Source: Pseudoclavibacter endophyticus (GTDB taxonomy: Bacteria; Actinomycetota; Actinomycetes; Actinomycetales; Microbacteriaceae). Taken from it: DNA of 64,000 bases. Below, piece by piece: positions 1 to 8,953 of the stretch. The stretch spans positions 744,001 through 808,000 of the forward strand of contig NZ_WBJY01000001.1 in assembly GCF_008831085.1 (NCBI RefSeq), written 5' to 3'. Positions within the stretch are counted from its first letter, which is position 1. Each line of letters begins with the position of its first letter. The position numbers and the translations under genes were made by a program. Under the pieces are notes generated by a model. The model was not told the DNA's origin, ran no database searches, and saw only the letters and a program-made list of their open reading frames with translations.

Positions 1-1188
1 GAGTTCGGCATCCGCCTGCACTCCCTCGGCGACGCAGAGCAGGGCATCGTGCACGTCGTCGGTCCCCAGCTGGGCCTCACGCAGCCGGGCATCACCGTCG
101 TCTGCGGCGACTCCCACACGTCGACGCACGGCGCGTTCGGCGCCATGGCCTTCGGCATCGGCACGAGCGAGGTGGAGCACGTCCTGGCCACGCAGACTCT
201 CCCGTTGAAGCCCTTCAAGACGATGGCGATCAACGTCAACGGCACGTTGCGCGAAGGGGTGACGGCCAAGGACATCATCCTGGCGATCATCGCGAAGATC
301 GGCACCGGCGGTGGCGCGGGCTACGTGGTCGAGTACCGCGGTTCGGCGATCGAGCAGCTCTCGATGGAGGGCCGCATGACGATCTGCAACATGTCGATCG
401 AAGCCGGTGCGCGCGCCGGGATGGTCGCGCCCGACGACAAGACCTTCGAGTACCTGCGGGGTCGCGATCACGCGCCGAAGGGCGATGACTGGGATGCGGC
501 GGTCGAGTACTGGCGCACGCTGCGCACCGACGACGGTGCGGTCTTCGATGCCGAGGTCGACCTCGATGCCGACACGCTCGAGCCCTTCGTCACGTGGGGC
601 ACCAACCCGGGCCAGGGCGTCTCGCTGAACGACGTCATTCCGGACCCGGGCCACTACGCCGACCCGAACGACCGGGCGGCCGCCGAGCGCGCCCTGCAGT
701 ACATGGACCTCGAGGCTGGAACGCCCATGAAGCAGATCGCGGTCGACACGGTGTTCATGGGATCCTGCACGAATTCACGCATCGAAGATCTGCGCGCGTT
801 CACCTCGATCATCAAGGGACGCACGAAGGCCGACGACGTGCGCGTCATGGTCGTGCCCGGCTCGGCGCGCGTGCGCCTCGAGGCCGAGGCCGAGGGCCTC
901 GACAAGATCGTCACCGACTTCGGTGCCGAGTGGCGGTTCGCCGGCTGCTCGATGTGCCTCGGCATGAACCCCGACCAGCTCTCGCCCGGCGAGCGCTGCG
1001 CCTCGACCTCGAACCGCAACTTCGAGGGGCGCCAGGGGAAGGGCGGGCGCACGCACCTCGTCTCGCCGCTCGTCGCGGCGGCGACGGCCGTGCGCGGAAC
1101 GCTCTCGAGCCCGTCCGACCTCGACCCCATCGACGAGGCCGTCGTCGATGGACCGGTCGCCGACACGATCACCGAGGCGGTTGCCTGA
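1..1188 (+). CDS. leuC: 3-isopropylmalate dehydratase, large subunit (5' end cut by window)
   Basis: Catalytic [4Fe-4S] subunit of isopropylmalate isomerase, which with LeuD interconverts 2- and 3-isopropylmalate in leucine biosynthesis in the cytosol. Reading frame 1 is open from base 1, so the true start lies upstream. The cluster-binding cysteines are visible in [12 protein letters not shown] and in [10 protein letters not shown], both hallmarks of the aconitase/LeuC family, and [12 protein letters not shown] matches the conserved substrate region. About 395 residues remain of a usual ~470. Its TGA shares one base with the leuD ATG, so the two subunits are probably translationally coupled. 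The identification is secure. Confidence 0.97.
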   Translation, partial: EFGIRLHSLGDAEQGIVHVVGPQLGLTQPGITVVCGDSHTSTHGAFGAMAFGIGTSEVEHVLATQTLPLKPFKTMAINVNGTLREGVTAKDIILAIIAKIGTGGGAGYVVEYRGSAIEQLSMEGRMTICNMSIEAGARAGMVAPDDKTFEYLRGRDHAPKGDDWDAAVEYWRTLRTDDGAVFDAEVDLDADTLEPFVTWGTNPGQGVSLNDVIPDPGHYADPNDRAAAERALQYMDLEAGTPMKQIAVDTVFMGSCTNSRIEDLRAFTSIIKGRTKADDVRVMVVPGSARVRLEAEAEGLDKIVTDFGAEWRFAGCSMCLGMNPDQLSPGERCASTSNRNFEGRQGKGGRTHLVSPLVAAATAVRGTLSSPSDLDPIDEAVVDGPVADTITEAVA

Positions 1189-1793
1189 TGGAGAAGCTCA
1201 CGCGGGTCGAGGGCGTCGCCGTTCCCTTGCGGCGCTCAAACGTCGACACCGACCAGATCATCCCGGCCGAATACCTCAAGCGCGTCACGAAGACGGGCTA
1301 CGACGACGCCCTATTCGCCGCCTGGCGGACGCGCCCGGACTTCGAGCTCAACCAGCCGCAGTTCGCGAACCCGCGCATCCTGCTCGCCGGCGCTGACTTC
1401 GGGACCGGATCGAGCCGCGAGCACGCCGTGTGGGCGCTTCGCGACTTCGGGTTCCGCGCCGTGATCGGTCCCCGCTTCGGCGAGATCTTCCGTGGCAACG
1501 CGGGCAAGCAGGGCCTGCTCGTCGGCGTCGTCAGCGAGGCGGACATCGAGCAGCTCTGGGCCCAGGCAGACGCCGACCCGGCATCCGGCGTGGTCGACCT
1601 CGTCGAACGCGTCGTCACCGTCGGCGATGTCACGCGACCGTTCGAGATCGACGACTACACCCGCTGGCGCCTGCTCGAGGGCCTCGACGACATCGGTTTG
1701 ACCCTGCAGCACGAAGGCGACATCACCGCCTTCGAACAGCGGCGGGCATCCTGGCGGCCCACAACGCTGCCGATTCAACACGGCACGCGCTGA
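1188..1793 (+). CDS. leuD: 3-isopropylmalate dehydratase, small subunit
   Basis: Small (swivel) subunit of isopropylmalate isomerase, partner of LeuC. The protein is 201 residues, the usual size. The N-terminal [14 protein letters not shown] and the [13 protein letters not shown] loop are diagnostic of LeuD. The ATG at 1188 overlaps the leuC stop by one base (TGATG), which fixes the start and gives coupled synthesis of the heterodimer. A short 37-bp gap separates it from murA, so leucine biosynthesis may be cotranscribed with the cell-wall genes that follow. Confidence 0.97.
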   Translation: MEKLTRVEGVAVPLRRSNVDTDQIIPAEYLKRVTKTGYDDALFAAWRTRPDFELNQPQFANPRILLAGADFGTGSSREHAVWALRDFGFRAVIGPRFGEIFRGNAGKQGLLVGVVSEADIEQLWAQADADPASGVVDLVERVVTVGDVTRPFEIDDYTRWRLLEGLDDIGLTLQHEGDITAFEQRRASWRPTTLPIQHGTR

Positions 1794-1830
1794 CCTGCGC
1801 CCGCCGACAACCGAAGGGAAACCGCAGCTC

Positions 1831-3201
1831 GTGAGCACAACGTCGGATTTCGCCCTGCGCGCCGGACAGTACGTCGGCCTCGCGGCAGATCGCATCACCT
1901 TCCGCGGGGGCCAGCCCCTGAACGGCCACGTCGAGGTGCGGGGTGCCAAGAACCTCGTGACCAAGGCCATGGTCGCCGCCCTCCTCGGCGAGTCGCCGAG
2001 CCTCCTGCGCCAGGTGCCCGACATCTCCGACGTCAATGTCGTTCGAGGCCTGCTCGAGATCCACGGGGTCAAGATCGAGCGCGACAACGAGTCGGGCGAC
2101 CTGCACCTCGATCCGTCGAACGTCGAACGCGCGCACATGGCAGAGATCAACGCGCACGCCGGCTCGAGCCGCATCCCGATCCTCTTCTGCGGCCCACTCC
2201 TGCACCGTCTCGGCGAAGCGTTCATCCCTGATCTCGGCGGGTGCCGCATCGGCGACCGGCCGATCGACTTCCACCTCGAAGTGCTGCGCAACTTCGGCGC
2301 CGATGTGCAGAAGCTGCCAGACGGCATCCGCATGCACGCGCCCCGCGGGCTCGTGGGCGCCAAGATCACGCTGCCGTACCCATCGGTCGGCGCGACCGAG
2401 CAGGTGCTGCTCACGGCCGTGCGCGCGAATGGCCGCACCGAGCTGCGCAACGCGGCGATCGAACCCGAGATCATGGATCTCATCAACATCCTGCAGAAGA
2501 TGGGCGCCATCATCTCGGTCGACGCCGATCGCGTCATCCGCATCGAGGGCGTCGACCGGCTCGTCGGCTTCCGGCACCGCTCGCTCTTCGACCGCAACGA
2601 GGCCGCGAGCTGGGCGAGCGCGGCGCTCGTCACCAAGGGCGACATCTTCGTCGGCGGAGCGAGCCAGCCCGAGATGCTGACGTTCCTCAACGTGTTCCGC
2701 AAGGCGGGCGGCGCCTTTGACATCCACGACGACGGCATCCGGTTCTGGCACCCGGGCGGCGAGCTCTCCCCCGTCGTCATCGAGACCGACGTGCACCCCG
2801 GTTTCATGACCGACTGGCAGCAGCCGCTCGTGGTAGCGCTCACGCAGGCCGAGGGCGTCTCGATCGTGCACGAGACGGTGTACGAGCAGCGGTTCGGGTT
2901 CACGGATGCGCTCAACCAGATGGGCGCCAACATCCAACTGCACCGCGAGTGCCTCGGCGGGCAGTACTGCCGTTTCGGGCAGCGCAACTTTCTGCACTCG
3001 GCCGTCATCTCGGGGCCGACGAAGCTCCACGCCGCCGACATCGAGGTGCCTGACCTGCGGGGCGGCTTCAGCCACCTCATCGCCGCTCTTGCGGCCGACG
3101 GCGAAAGCGTCGTCAGCAACGTCGGTATCATTTCGCGCGGCTACGAGAACTTCATCTCGAAGCTGCAGCAGCTGGGGGCCGACTTCACGGTCGAGGACTG
3201 A
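1831..3201 (+). CDS. murA: UDP-N-acetylglucosamine 1-carboxyvinyltransferase
   Basis: First committed step of peptidoglycan synthesis: transfers enolpyruvate from PEP to UDP-GlcNAc. 456 residues with a GTG start at 1831. The active-site cysteine that fosfomycin alkylates is present as C138 in LGGCRIGDRPID, so the protein has the fosfomycin-sensitive type of residue rather than the Asp variant of mycobacteria. The substrate-binding RGAKN motif is near residue 37. The N-terminus is about 20 residues longer than in E. coli. It is followed seven bases later by plsC, forming an envelope-precursor operon with gpsA and ddl. Confidence 0.96.
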   Translation: MSTTSDFALRAGQYVGLAADRITFRGGQPLNGHVEVRGAKNLVTKAMVAALLGESPSLLRQVPDISDVNVVRGLLEIHGVKIERDNESGDLHLDPSNVERAHMAEINAHAGSSRIPILFCGPLLHRLGEAFIPDLGGCRIGDRPIDFHLEVLRNFGADVQKLPDGIRMHAPRGLVGAKITLPYPSVGATEQVLLTAVRANGRTELRNAAIEPEIMDLINILQKMGAIISVDADRVIRIEGVDRLVGFRHRSLFDRNEAASWASAALVTKGDIFVGGASQPEMLTFLNVFRKAGGAFDIHDDGIRFWHPGGELSPVVIETDVHPGFMTDWQQPLVVALTQAEGVSIVHETVYEQRFGFTDALNQMGANIQLHRECLGGQYCRFGQRNFLHSAVISGPTKLHAADIEVPDLRGGFSHLIAALAADGESVVSNVGIISRGYENFISKLQQLGADFTVED

Positions 3202-3207
3202 GCGCCG

Positions 3208-3936
3208 ATGACCGACGAAACGCGATCGCCGAGCATCTTCTGGATCTTGGCGGGGTTGGTCCTGCCGCCAGCCGGGGTGCTGTGGAACATCGAGGTCGAG
3301 GGCGAGCTCCCGAAGGACGGCCCGTTCATCCTGGCCCCGAACCACAACAGCGAGGTCGATCCCGTCATCGTGGGCATCGGCACGTGGAAGCTCGGGCGGG
3401 CTCCGCGGTTCATGGCGAAGGAATCGCTTTTCCGCATTCCCCTCTTCGGCCGGCTCCTGCGCGCGAGCGGGCAGATCCCCGTGTCGCGGGGTCCGGGCAA
3501 GGGCAACCGATCTGCGCTCGATGCCGCTGACGTGCTCGCGAAAACGGGCGGCGGCGTCATCGTCTACCCCGAGGGCTCGCTCACGCGTGAGCCCGACCTG
3601 TGGGCCATGCGCGGGAAGAGCGGCGCGATCCGGCTCGCGCTCGCCACCGGCATCCCCGTCTATCCGTGCGCCCAATGGGGCGCGCAGCAGGTGATGCCGC
3701 GGTACGGCCGGATCCGCCCCACGTTCCGCGCGCGCATCCGCATGGTCGTCGGCGAGCCCCTCGACCTCACCCCGTATCAGGATCGCCGTACGAGCGCGTC
3801 CGCCCTCGCCGAGGCGACCGAGCTGCTCATGCAGCGCATCAACGGGTTGCTCGGCGAGCTGCGCGGCGCGACGCCGCCGGCCACGAGCTACAACCCGCTC
3901 GAGCACGGCCAAAGCGAGCACGGGCGCACGGCATGA
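3208..3936 (+). CDS. plsC: 1-acyl-sn-glycerol-3-phosphate acyltransferase family protein
   Basis: Likely acylates lysophosphatidic acid to phosphatidic acid at the membrane. 242 residues. The acyltransferase motif I (N-H-x4-D) is present in APNHNSEVD and motif III in VYPEGSLTRE; a hydrophobic stretch near residues 9-25 may anchor the protein. The neighbour gpsA makes glycerol-3-phosphate, the backbone used in the same pathway, and overlaps this gene by four bases (ATGA), which supports a phospholipid role. Exact acyl acceptor specificity cannot be read from the sequence, so the symbol is a family assignment. Confidence 0.85.
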   Translation: MTDETRSPSIFWILAGLVLPPAGVLWNIEVEGELPKDGPFILAPNHNSEVDPVIVGIGTWKLGRAPRFMAKESLFRIPLFGRLLRASGQIPVSRGPGKGNRSALDAADVLAKTGGGVIVYPEGSLTREPDLWAMRGKSGAIRLALATGIPVYPCAQWGAQQVMPRYGRIRPTFRARIRMVVGEPLDLTPYQDRRTSASALAEATELLMQRINGLLGELRGATPPATSYNPLEHGQSEHGRTA

Positions 3937-5024
3937 GCGAGTGGTACCCCTCGACCACGCCGATCAACCTGGTCGCCCCGGTCGAGGGAGGTACGGCGTG
4001 CGACGATGCGTCGCCCCCGCGGCAGCGGCTCACGGTCGTCGGCGGCGGCAGCTGGGGCACGACCTTCGCGAAGGTGCTGGCCGATGCCGGTCACGACGTG
4101 GCCCTCGTCGTGCGCCGGCCCGAGGTGGCCGCCGAGATCAACGAGACCCACCGCAACACGGCGTATCTTCCCGGCATCAACCTCCCGCTCGGGTTGCGGG
4201 CCACGTGTGAGCTGCGCCAGGCGGTCGACGGCGCTTCCACCGTGTTCCTCTCGGTACCGGCGCAGTCGGCGAGGGACGCGCTCTCCGAGCTCGGGCCCCT
4301 GCTCGGCGACGAGGTGACGGTCGTCTCGCTCATGAAGGGGGTCGAGCGCGCGACGGGCGCCCGCATGTCGGAGCTCGTCCACGAGGTCGGCCGCGTCGAG
4401 CGCGCCCGAATCGCCGTGGCATCCGGCCCCAACATCTCGCTCGAGATCGCGCGCGAGCAGCCGACGGCGATCGTCGTCGCCTCGACCGCGCAGCCGACCG
4501 CGGTGCGCGTCGCGCGTCTCGCCCGCAACCGCTATCTGCGCTCGTTCGTCAACCTCGACGTCGTCGGCACCGAGTTCGGTGGCGTGCTCAAGAACCTCAT
4601 CGCGATCGCCGTCGGCATCGTCGACGGCGTCGGATACGGCGAGAACACGAAGGCGTCGGTCATGACGCGGGGGCTCAGCGAGATCACCGACTTCGCGGTC
4701 GCCATGGGCGCCCGCGCGGACACCATGACGGGGCTGGCGGGGCTCGGCGACCTCATCGCGACGTGCCAGTCCACGCTCTCGCGGAACTTCACCGCGGGCC
4801 GGCTGCTCGGGCAGGGGTTCAATTTCAGCGAGGTCGTGGCGCGCATGGAGCAGACGGCCGAGGGGTTACGCTCGGTCGGGGCGATCCTGACACTCGCGGA
4901 GCAGCATGGCGTCCAGATGCCGATCTCGCAGCAGATTCAGGCCGTGCTTCACGGGCAGATGGACCCGGCTGAGCTTGCGCCCCACCTCGCGACGGACGGG
5001 ACCGAGCAACCGGCAGGCGAGTAG
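3933..5024 (+). CDS. gpsA: NAD(P)-dependent glycerol-3-phosphate dehydrogenase
   Basis: Reduces dihydroxyacetone phosphate to sn-glycerol-3-phosphate for phospholipid synthesis. The ATG at 3933 overlaps the plsC stop (ATGA) and gives 363 residues. A roughly 28-residue extension precedes the Rossmann nucleotide-binding loop VVGGGSWGTTFAKVLA. Family motifs YLPGINLP, SGPNISLEIA and GVLKNLIAIAVGIVDG, carrying the catalytic lysine region, are all present. The open frame continues upstream into plsC, but the overlap and the family length argue for this start. Cytosolic. Confidence 0.95.
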   Translation: MSEWYPSTTPINLVAPVEGGTACDDASPPRQRLTVVGGGSWGTTFAKVLADAGHDVALVVRRPEVAAEINETHRNTAYLPGINLPLGLRATCELRQAVDGASTVFLSVPAQSARDALSELGPLLGDEVTVVSLMKGVERATGARMSELVHEVGRVERARIAVASGPNISLEIAREQPTAIVVASTAQPTAVRVARLARNRYLRSFVNLDVVGTEFGGVLKNLIAIAVGIVDGVGYGENTKASVMTRGLSEITDFAVAMGARADTMTGLAGLGDLIATCQSTLSRNFTAGRLLGQGFNFSEVVARMEQTAEGLRSVGAILTLAEQHGVQMPISQQIQAVLHGQMDPAELAPHLATDGTEQPAGE

Positions 5025-5084
5025 GCCAAGCTGCCGGCGGACTGAACAGTACGAAGACCGCCGTCGGCGGGGGAGGAGCGTGGC

Positions 5085-6308
5085 ATGGCCACGAACGAAC
5101 AGCGCACCCGGGTCGCCGTCCTGTTTGGCGGGCGCTCGAGCGAGCACACCGTCTCATGCGCGACGGCCGGTGGCGTGCTGACGGCCATCGACCGGGAGCG
5201 GTTCGAGGTCGTGCCGATCGGCATCACGCGCGATGGAGCGTGGGTGCTCGAGGAGGACGACCCGGCCAAGTTCGCGCTCAACCGCGCCAAGCTTCCGGAG
5301 GTCGTCGACAACGGCACGCGCGTGCATCTGCCGAGCTCCGCCCTGCACCATGAGCTCACGGTCTCGTACCTCTCGGGGGCGCCGGCGCAGTCGACCTCGC
5401 GGCGCCCGTCATCTGCCGAGACGACGGCGACCGAGGCGCGCGCCGACCTGTCGACCCGGCGGTCGCTCGGCGTCATCGACGTGGTGCTGCCGCTCTTGCA
5501 CGGCCCGTTCGGCGAAGACGGAACTCTGCAGGGGACGCTCGAGATGCTCGACCTGCCGTTCGTCGGCTCGTCGGTGCTCGCGTCGGCCGTCGCGATGGAC
5601 AAGCACTACACGAAGATCGTGCTGCGCGACGCGGGACTGCGGGTCGCAGGCGGCTTCACCGTGTACGACCGCGACTGGGGCGACGGCGACGATGCATCGG
5701 CCGTGCGGGTGCGCGATCGAGCCGCCAGCGATATCGGCTTCCCGCTGTTCGTGAAGCCGGCCCGCGCCGGCTCGAGCGTCGGCGTCTCGAAGGTCGAGTC
5801 GCCCGAAACGTTCGACGACGCCATGCGCACCGCCTTCGCCGAAGACGACCACGTGCTCATCGAGGCCGGGATCGACGGGCGCGAGGTGGAGGTCGCCGTG
5901 CTCGAGTCGCGACCAGGGGAGCCTCCCCGCGTCTCGGTCGCGGGCGAGATCGTCATGACCGACATTCCGTTCTACGACTTCGCCGCGAAGTACCTCGATG
6001 CTCCCGGCGTCGAACTCGTGTGCCCTGCCCCCCTCACCGAGGCAGAGCTCGCGGAGATGCAGTCCATCAGCGTGCGCGCCTTCGAAGCCCTCGGCTGTGA
6101 GGGGCTCGCGCGCGTCGACTTCTTCCTCGGCGACGACGGCTTCGTCATCAACGAGGTCAACACCCTGCCCGGATTCACGCCGATCTCGATGTTCCCCAAG
6201 TGCTGGGAGGCCAGCGGGCTCACGTACTCGCAGCTCATCACGGAGCTCGTGGAGGTCGCGCTGGCGAGCGCGCACGCCCGTCGCTCCCGTCGCGCCCGCC
6301 TCGGCTAG
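5085..6308 (+). CDS. ddl: D-alanine--D-alanine ligase
   Basis: ATP-grasp ligase making D-Ala-D-Ala for the peptidoglycan stem peptide; the D-alanine comes from the racemase at 43.5 kb. 407 residues, with a clear AGGAG ribosome site before the ATG. Visible motifs: N-terminal VAVLFGGRSSEHTVS, HGPFGEDGTLQG (omega-like loop region), the ATP-grasp KPARAGSSVGVSKV, and the Mg2+-binding segment EVNTLPGFTPISMFP. A hydrophilic insertion of about 30 residues near 105-135 is typical of actinobacterial Ddl. Its TAG stop overlaps the stop of the convergent DUF3515 gene within the palindrome CTAG. Confidence 0.96.
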   Translation: MATNEQRTRVAVLFGGRSSEHTVSCATAGGVLTAIDRERFEVVPIGITRDGAWVLEEDDPAKFALNRAKLPEVVDNGTRVHLPSSALHHELTVSYLSGAPAQSTSRRPSSAETTATEARADLSTRRSLGVIDVVLPLLHGPFGEDGTLQGTLEMLDLPFVGSSVLASAVAMDKHYTKIVLRDAGLRVAGGFTVYDRDWGDGDDASAVRVRDRAASDIGFPLFVKPARAGSSVGVSKVESPETFDDAMRTAFAEDDHVLIEAGIDGREVEVAVLESRPGEPPRVSVAGEIVMTDIPFYDFAAKYLDAPGVELVCPAPLTEAELAEMQSISVRAFEALGCEGLARVDFFLGDDGFVINEVNTLPGFTPISMFPKCWEASGLTYSQLITELVEVALASAHARRSRRARLG

Positions 6309-6880
6309 CGAACGGCGCTGTCGTTTCGCGCCACTCGTGACGTCTCCTTCGTCGGTTCCTCGGGGAGCGGGGTGGTCGCCGGCGGTTTCGTGTCGTCCAT
6401 GTCGATCACGTCGTCGGGGCCGACGCAGCCGCCCACGGCTGGCAGGTACCCGATCGCCCCACCGAGATCCATGAGCACGTTGGTCCCCGAAACCGTGCCG
6501 CCCGACGCGTCGATCGTCACCTGCGCGGCCGGCGAGCGCCCGTAGGTCGTGTACACGTAGGTGGGCGCGTCCGCGTCGTCCTCGACCCAGTCGATGCCGT
6601 TGAGACTGATGCAGCGGTCGGTCGTCGGTTCGGGCGTCGCGACGCCGCAGTGCAGCAGCACCGTCGCGGGCGACCCCCACGCTCCCGTCGCCTGCGCGTT
6701 CGTGGTTCGCAGTTCCAGGCCATCGACCGTCTCGGGCAGCCGCACCGTCACGTCGGCGCACTCGGGGGCGTTCGCGTTCGCCGCGGGCTGCATTGGCACG
6801 GAGGGGCCGCTGCAGCCGGCGAGCGCGAGCGCCACGGCGGCGATCGTGACGAGGGGGAGGCGACGGAGCGAGCGAGACAT
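6305..6880 (-). CDS. DUF3515 family lipoprotein
   Basis: Predicted secreted lipoprotein of unknown function, common in actinobacteria next to ddl/thiL. From the ATG at 6880 it is 191 residues: a basic start (MSRSLRRLPLV), a hydrophobic core and a lipobox ending ALAGC, so the mature protein would be anchored by an acylated cysteine. The rest contains several cysteines (ECADV, LHCGV, RCISL, GGCVG) that could pair outside the cell, and an acidic/proline tail. The start is supported by a -10 box TAGTCT eight bases upstream; an upstream in-frame start at 6913 would bury the signal peptide. Function unknown. Confidence 0.85.
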   Translation of the reverse strand: MSRSLRRLPLVTIAAVALALAGCSGPSVPMQPAANANAPECADVTVRLPETVDGLELRTTNAQATGAWGSPATVLLHCGVATPEPTTDRCISLNGIDWVEDDADAPTYVYTTYGRSPAAQVTIDASGGTVSGTNVLMDLGGAIGYLPAVGGCVGPDDVIDMDDTKPPATTPLPEEPTKETSRVARNDSAVR

Positions 6881-6888
6881 CGTCGCCC

Positions 6889-6894
6889 AGACTA
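6889..6894 (-). promoter_or_regulatory. -10 box for the DUF3515 gene (leaderless start)
   Basis: TAGTCT on the minus strand lies 8 nt before the ATG at 6880, the spacing expected for a leaderless transcript. It decides the start codon of the lipoprotein. No convincing -35 was seen. Confidence 0.55.
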
Positions 6895-6955
6895 GTCCCG
6901 CTCGACCGGGCATCCGGTGCCTCTGACGAGCCGGTGACCGAGCGAGCCCGTGCTC

Positions 6956-6961
6956 TAGCGT
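6956..6961 (+). promoter_or_regulatory. -10 box for thiL (leaderless start)
   Basis: TAGCGT followed by six bases and the thiL ATG at 6968. The transcript should begin at or next to the start codon. Confidence 0.6.
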
Positions 6962-6967
6962 TGAGGG

Positions 6968-8194
6968 ATGGCAACGGACCCCGAGGCGTCACCGCAGCAT
7001 CCGGCCACTCACGCCTGGGGCCCCGCGGGCGACGCCCGACGCGCCGCCGAGACGGCCGGTGAGGCCGGCGAAGCTGGCGTGCTCGCCCGCATCCTGCCGA
7101 GCGCCCGCCCCTCCGCCGCCGCGATCGTGCCGACGGGTGACGACGCCGCCGTCCTGGCGGCGCCCGAAGGCCGCTACGTCGTCACGACCGACCTCATGGT
7201 CGAAGGCCCCGACTTCCGCCGCGCATGGCACGAGCCGCACGACCTCGGTTGGAAGGCGTGCGCGTCGAATCTCGCCGACATCGCCGCCATGGGTGCCCGG
7301 CCGACCGCGCTCGTGGTCGCCCTCGCGCTGCCCGACGAGACGCCCATGCCGTGGATCGAGGCGTTCGGGGCCGGGGTCGGCGCCTGCCTCGAATCTCTTG
7401 CCCCCGACGCCGGCGTCGTCGGCGGCGACCTGTCGACCGCGGGGCAGGTGCTCGTGTCGGTGACCGCGTTCGGAGACCTCGAGGGGCGCCCGGCAGTGCT
7501 GCGTTCCGGCGCGCGCCCGGGCGATGTCGTGGCGCTGGCGGGTGACGCGGGGCGCAGCGCTTCGGGGCTCGCGGCACTGTTCGCGGGACAGGTGGCCGGA
7601 TGCTCGACGGCGGACGGCGAGCGCGTGGGCGCCGGCGCCCCGTGGCCGCGCGTGCGCGAGGCGACGCCCCCCATCGGTGGCGGACAGCGGCAGGCGGAGC
7701 CCGCCGGCACGGGCGCCGCCGGTCGGATCGTTGCCGAACGGTTCGCGGCCGTGTTGCGCGCACAGTTCGCCCCCTCGCCGCCGATTGCTGCGGGGGCGAC
7801 CGCGGCCGTGGCCGGCGCGACCGCGATGATGGATGTCTCGGACGGCCTGCTCCTCGACGCCACGAGGCTCGCGCGTGCGAGCGGCGTGACGGTCGAACTC
7901 GAGTCGGCGGCGCTGGCGGGCGACGTCGAGTGGCTCGCCGCGGTGCCCGGGCCCGACGGCGAGCCGATCGGGGCGTCAGCGGCGCTTGAGCGATGCCTCG
8001 CGGGCGGCGAGGATCATGCGCTCCTCGCGACGTTTCCGCCCGGCGCCGCGCTCCCTCCGCCGTTCCGGCGCATCGGCGCTGTCGCCCGCGGTGCGACGGG
8101 CGCCGACGCCGCCGCTGATGGCACGACGTCGCCCGTGCGGGTCGATGGCGTCCCGCGCGCGGCCCGCGGGTGGGATCCGTACGCCGGCCGGTGA
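6968..8194 (+). CDS. thiL: thiamine-monophosphate kinase
   Basis: Phosphorylates thiamine monophosphate to the cofactor thiamine diphosphate. 408 residues, clearly longer than the usual ~320. The PurM-like ATP-binding motifs are visible: GDDAAVL, TTDLMVEGPDFR, ASNLADIAAMGA, GGDLST and MMDVSDGLLLDATRLA. The extra length comes from a ~45-residue N-terminal extension and a low-complexity Gly/Ala/Arg insertion around residues 210-250. The catalytic framework on both sides of the insertion is intact, so activity is expected. Leaderless -10 immediately upstream. Confidence 0.92.
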   Translation: MATDPEASPQHPATHAWGPAGDARRAAETAGEAGEAGVLARILPSARPSAAAIVPTGDDAAVLAAPEGRYVVTTDLMVEGPDFRRAWHEPHDLGWKACASNLADIAAMGARPTALVVALALPDETPMPWIEAFGAGVGACLESLAPDAGVVGGDLSTAGQVLVSVTAFGDLEGRPAVLRSGARPGDVVALAGDAGRSASGLAALFAGQVAGCSTADGERVGAGAPWPRVREATPPIGGGQRQAEPAGTGAAGRIVAERFAAVLRAQFAPSPPIAAGATAAVAGATAMMDVSDGLLLDATRLARASGVTVELESAALAGDVEWLAAVPGPDGEPIGASAALERCLAGGEDHALLATFPPGAALPPPFRRIGAVARGATGADAAADGTTSPVRVDGVPRAARGWDPYAGR

Positions 8195-8244
8195 ACGCCG
8201 GCGAGCGGCCGGCGCGTCGGCGACCGAGCTGCGGGACCGCTCGG

Positions 8245-8817
8245 TCAGACGGTCAGCTCGTACGTCAGAAGGGCCGTGTCGCCGTAGCGGCGGGCGTGCG
8301 TGCGTTTGAGCGCGGCGGGCGTCGCGGGTTCGCCCGAGCGGGCCCCGCGCTCGAGGACGATGACGCCTCCCGCCGCCAGTCTGGGCGCGAGCCCCGCGAG
8401 CAGGGCCTCGAGTTCCGTGTCCGCCACCTCGTAGGGCGGGTCGGCGAACACCACGTCGAACCGCCCTCCATCGCGTTCGGCGAACCCGAGGGCCGAACCG
8501 GTGACCACCTGCGTCCGCACGCGCCGCGACCGGGCGGCGATGGCATCCTGCACCTGTCGTGCGTTGCGCTTGAGCAGGTTCGCGGCTTTGGCCCCGCGCT
8601 CCACGAACAGCGCCTCGGCAGCGCCTCGGCTGAGTGCCTCGAGGCCGAGCGCGCCCGTGCCCGCGTAGAGGTCGAGCACGGTCGCGCCGTCGAGCACGCC
8701 GCTTGCGTCGAGTGACGAGAACATCGCCTCGCGCACGCGGTCGCTCGTGGGGCGCGTGCCCGATTTCGGCACGGTGAGCGAAACGCCCTTGGCGTCGCCG
8801 GCGATGATGCGGGTCAT
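8245..8817 (-). CDS. rsmD: 16S rRNA (guanine(966)-N(2))-methyltransferase
   Basis: SAM-dependent methyltransferase modifying G966 of 16S rRNA during 30S assembly. 190 residues, standard for the family. Motif I is VLDLYAGTGALGLEALSRG, the catalytic motif IV is FADPPYE, and the N-terminus MTRIIAGDAKG is typical of RsmD. The ATG at 8817 is preceded on the minus strand by a -10 box TACCGT at six bases, again a leaderless arrangement. Convergent with thiL; the 50-bp gap holds a GCCGGC-loop-GCCGGC hairpin. Confidence 0.95.
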   Translation of the reverse strand: MTRIIAGDAKGVSLTVPKSGTRPTSDRVREAMFSSLDASGVLDGATVLDLYAGTGALGLEALSRGAAEALFVERGAKAANLLKRNARQVQDAIAARSRRVRTQVVTGSALGFAERDGGRFDVVFADPPYEVADTELEALLAGLAPRLAAGGVIVLERGARSGEPATPAALKRTHARRYGDTALLTYELTV

Positions 8818-8823
8818 GGTGCC

Positions 8824-8829
8824 ACGGTA
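8824..8829 (-). promoter_or_regulatory. -10 box for rsmD (leaderless start)
   Basis: Minus-strand TACCGT six bases before the rsmD ATG at 8817. Confidence 0.5.
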
Positions 8830-8953
8830 CCCACGGGCGGCAGGGTGGTGCGGCGATTGACGGGGCGGCGGAAGGGGCAGGATGCCCCTGAGTCACCGTT
8901 ACAGGAATGTGACCTGCATCGCGCCTGTGAGAAGATAGAGGTTTGGAGGAACG

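Noticed and set aside
1723..3921. 732-codon open frame on the minus strand across murA and plsC
   Set aside because: Antisense shadow of GC-rich genes: the plus-strand proteins are clearly conserved, and the minus frame has only Arg/Asp/Ala-rich sequence without a motif.
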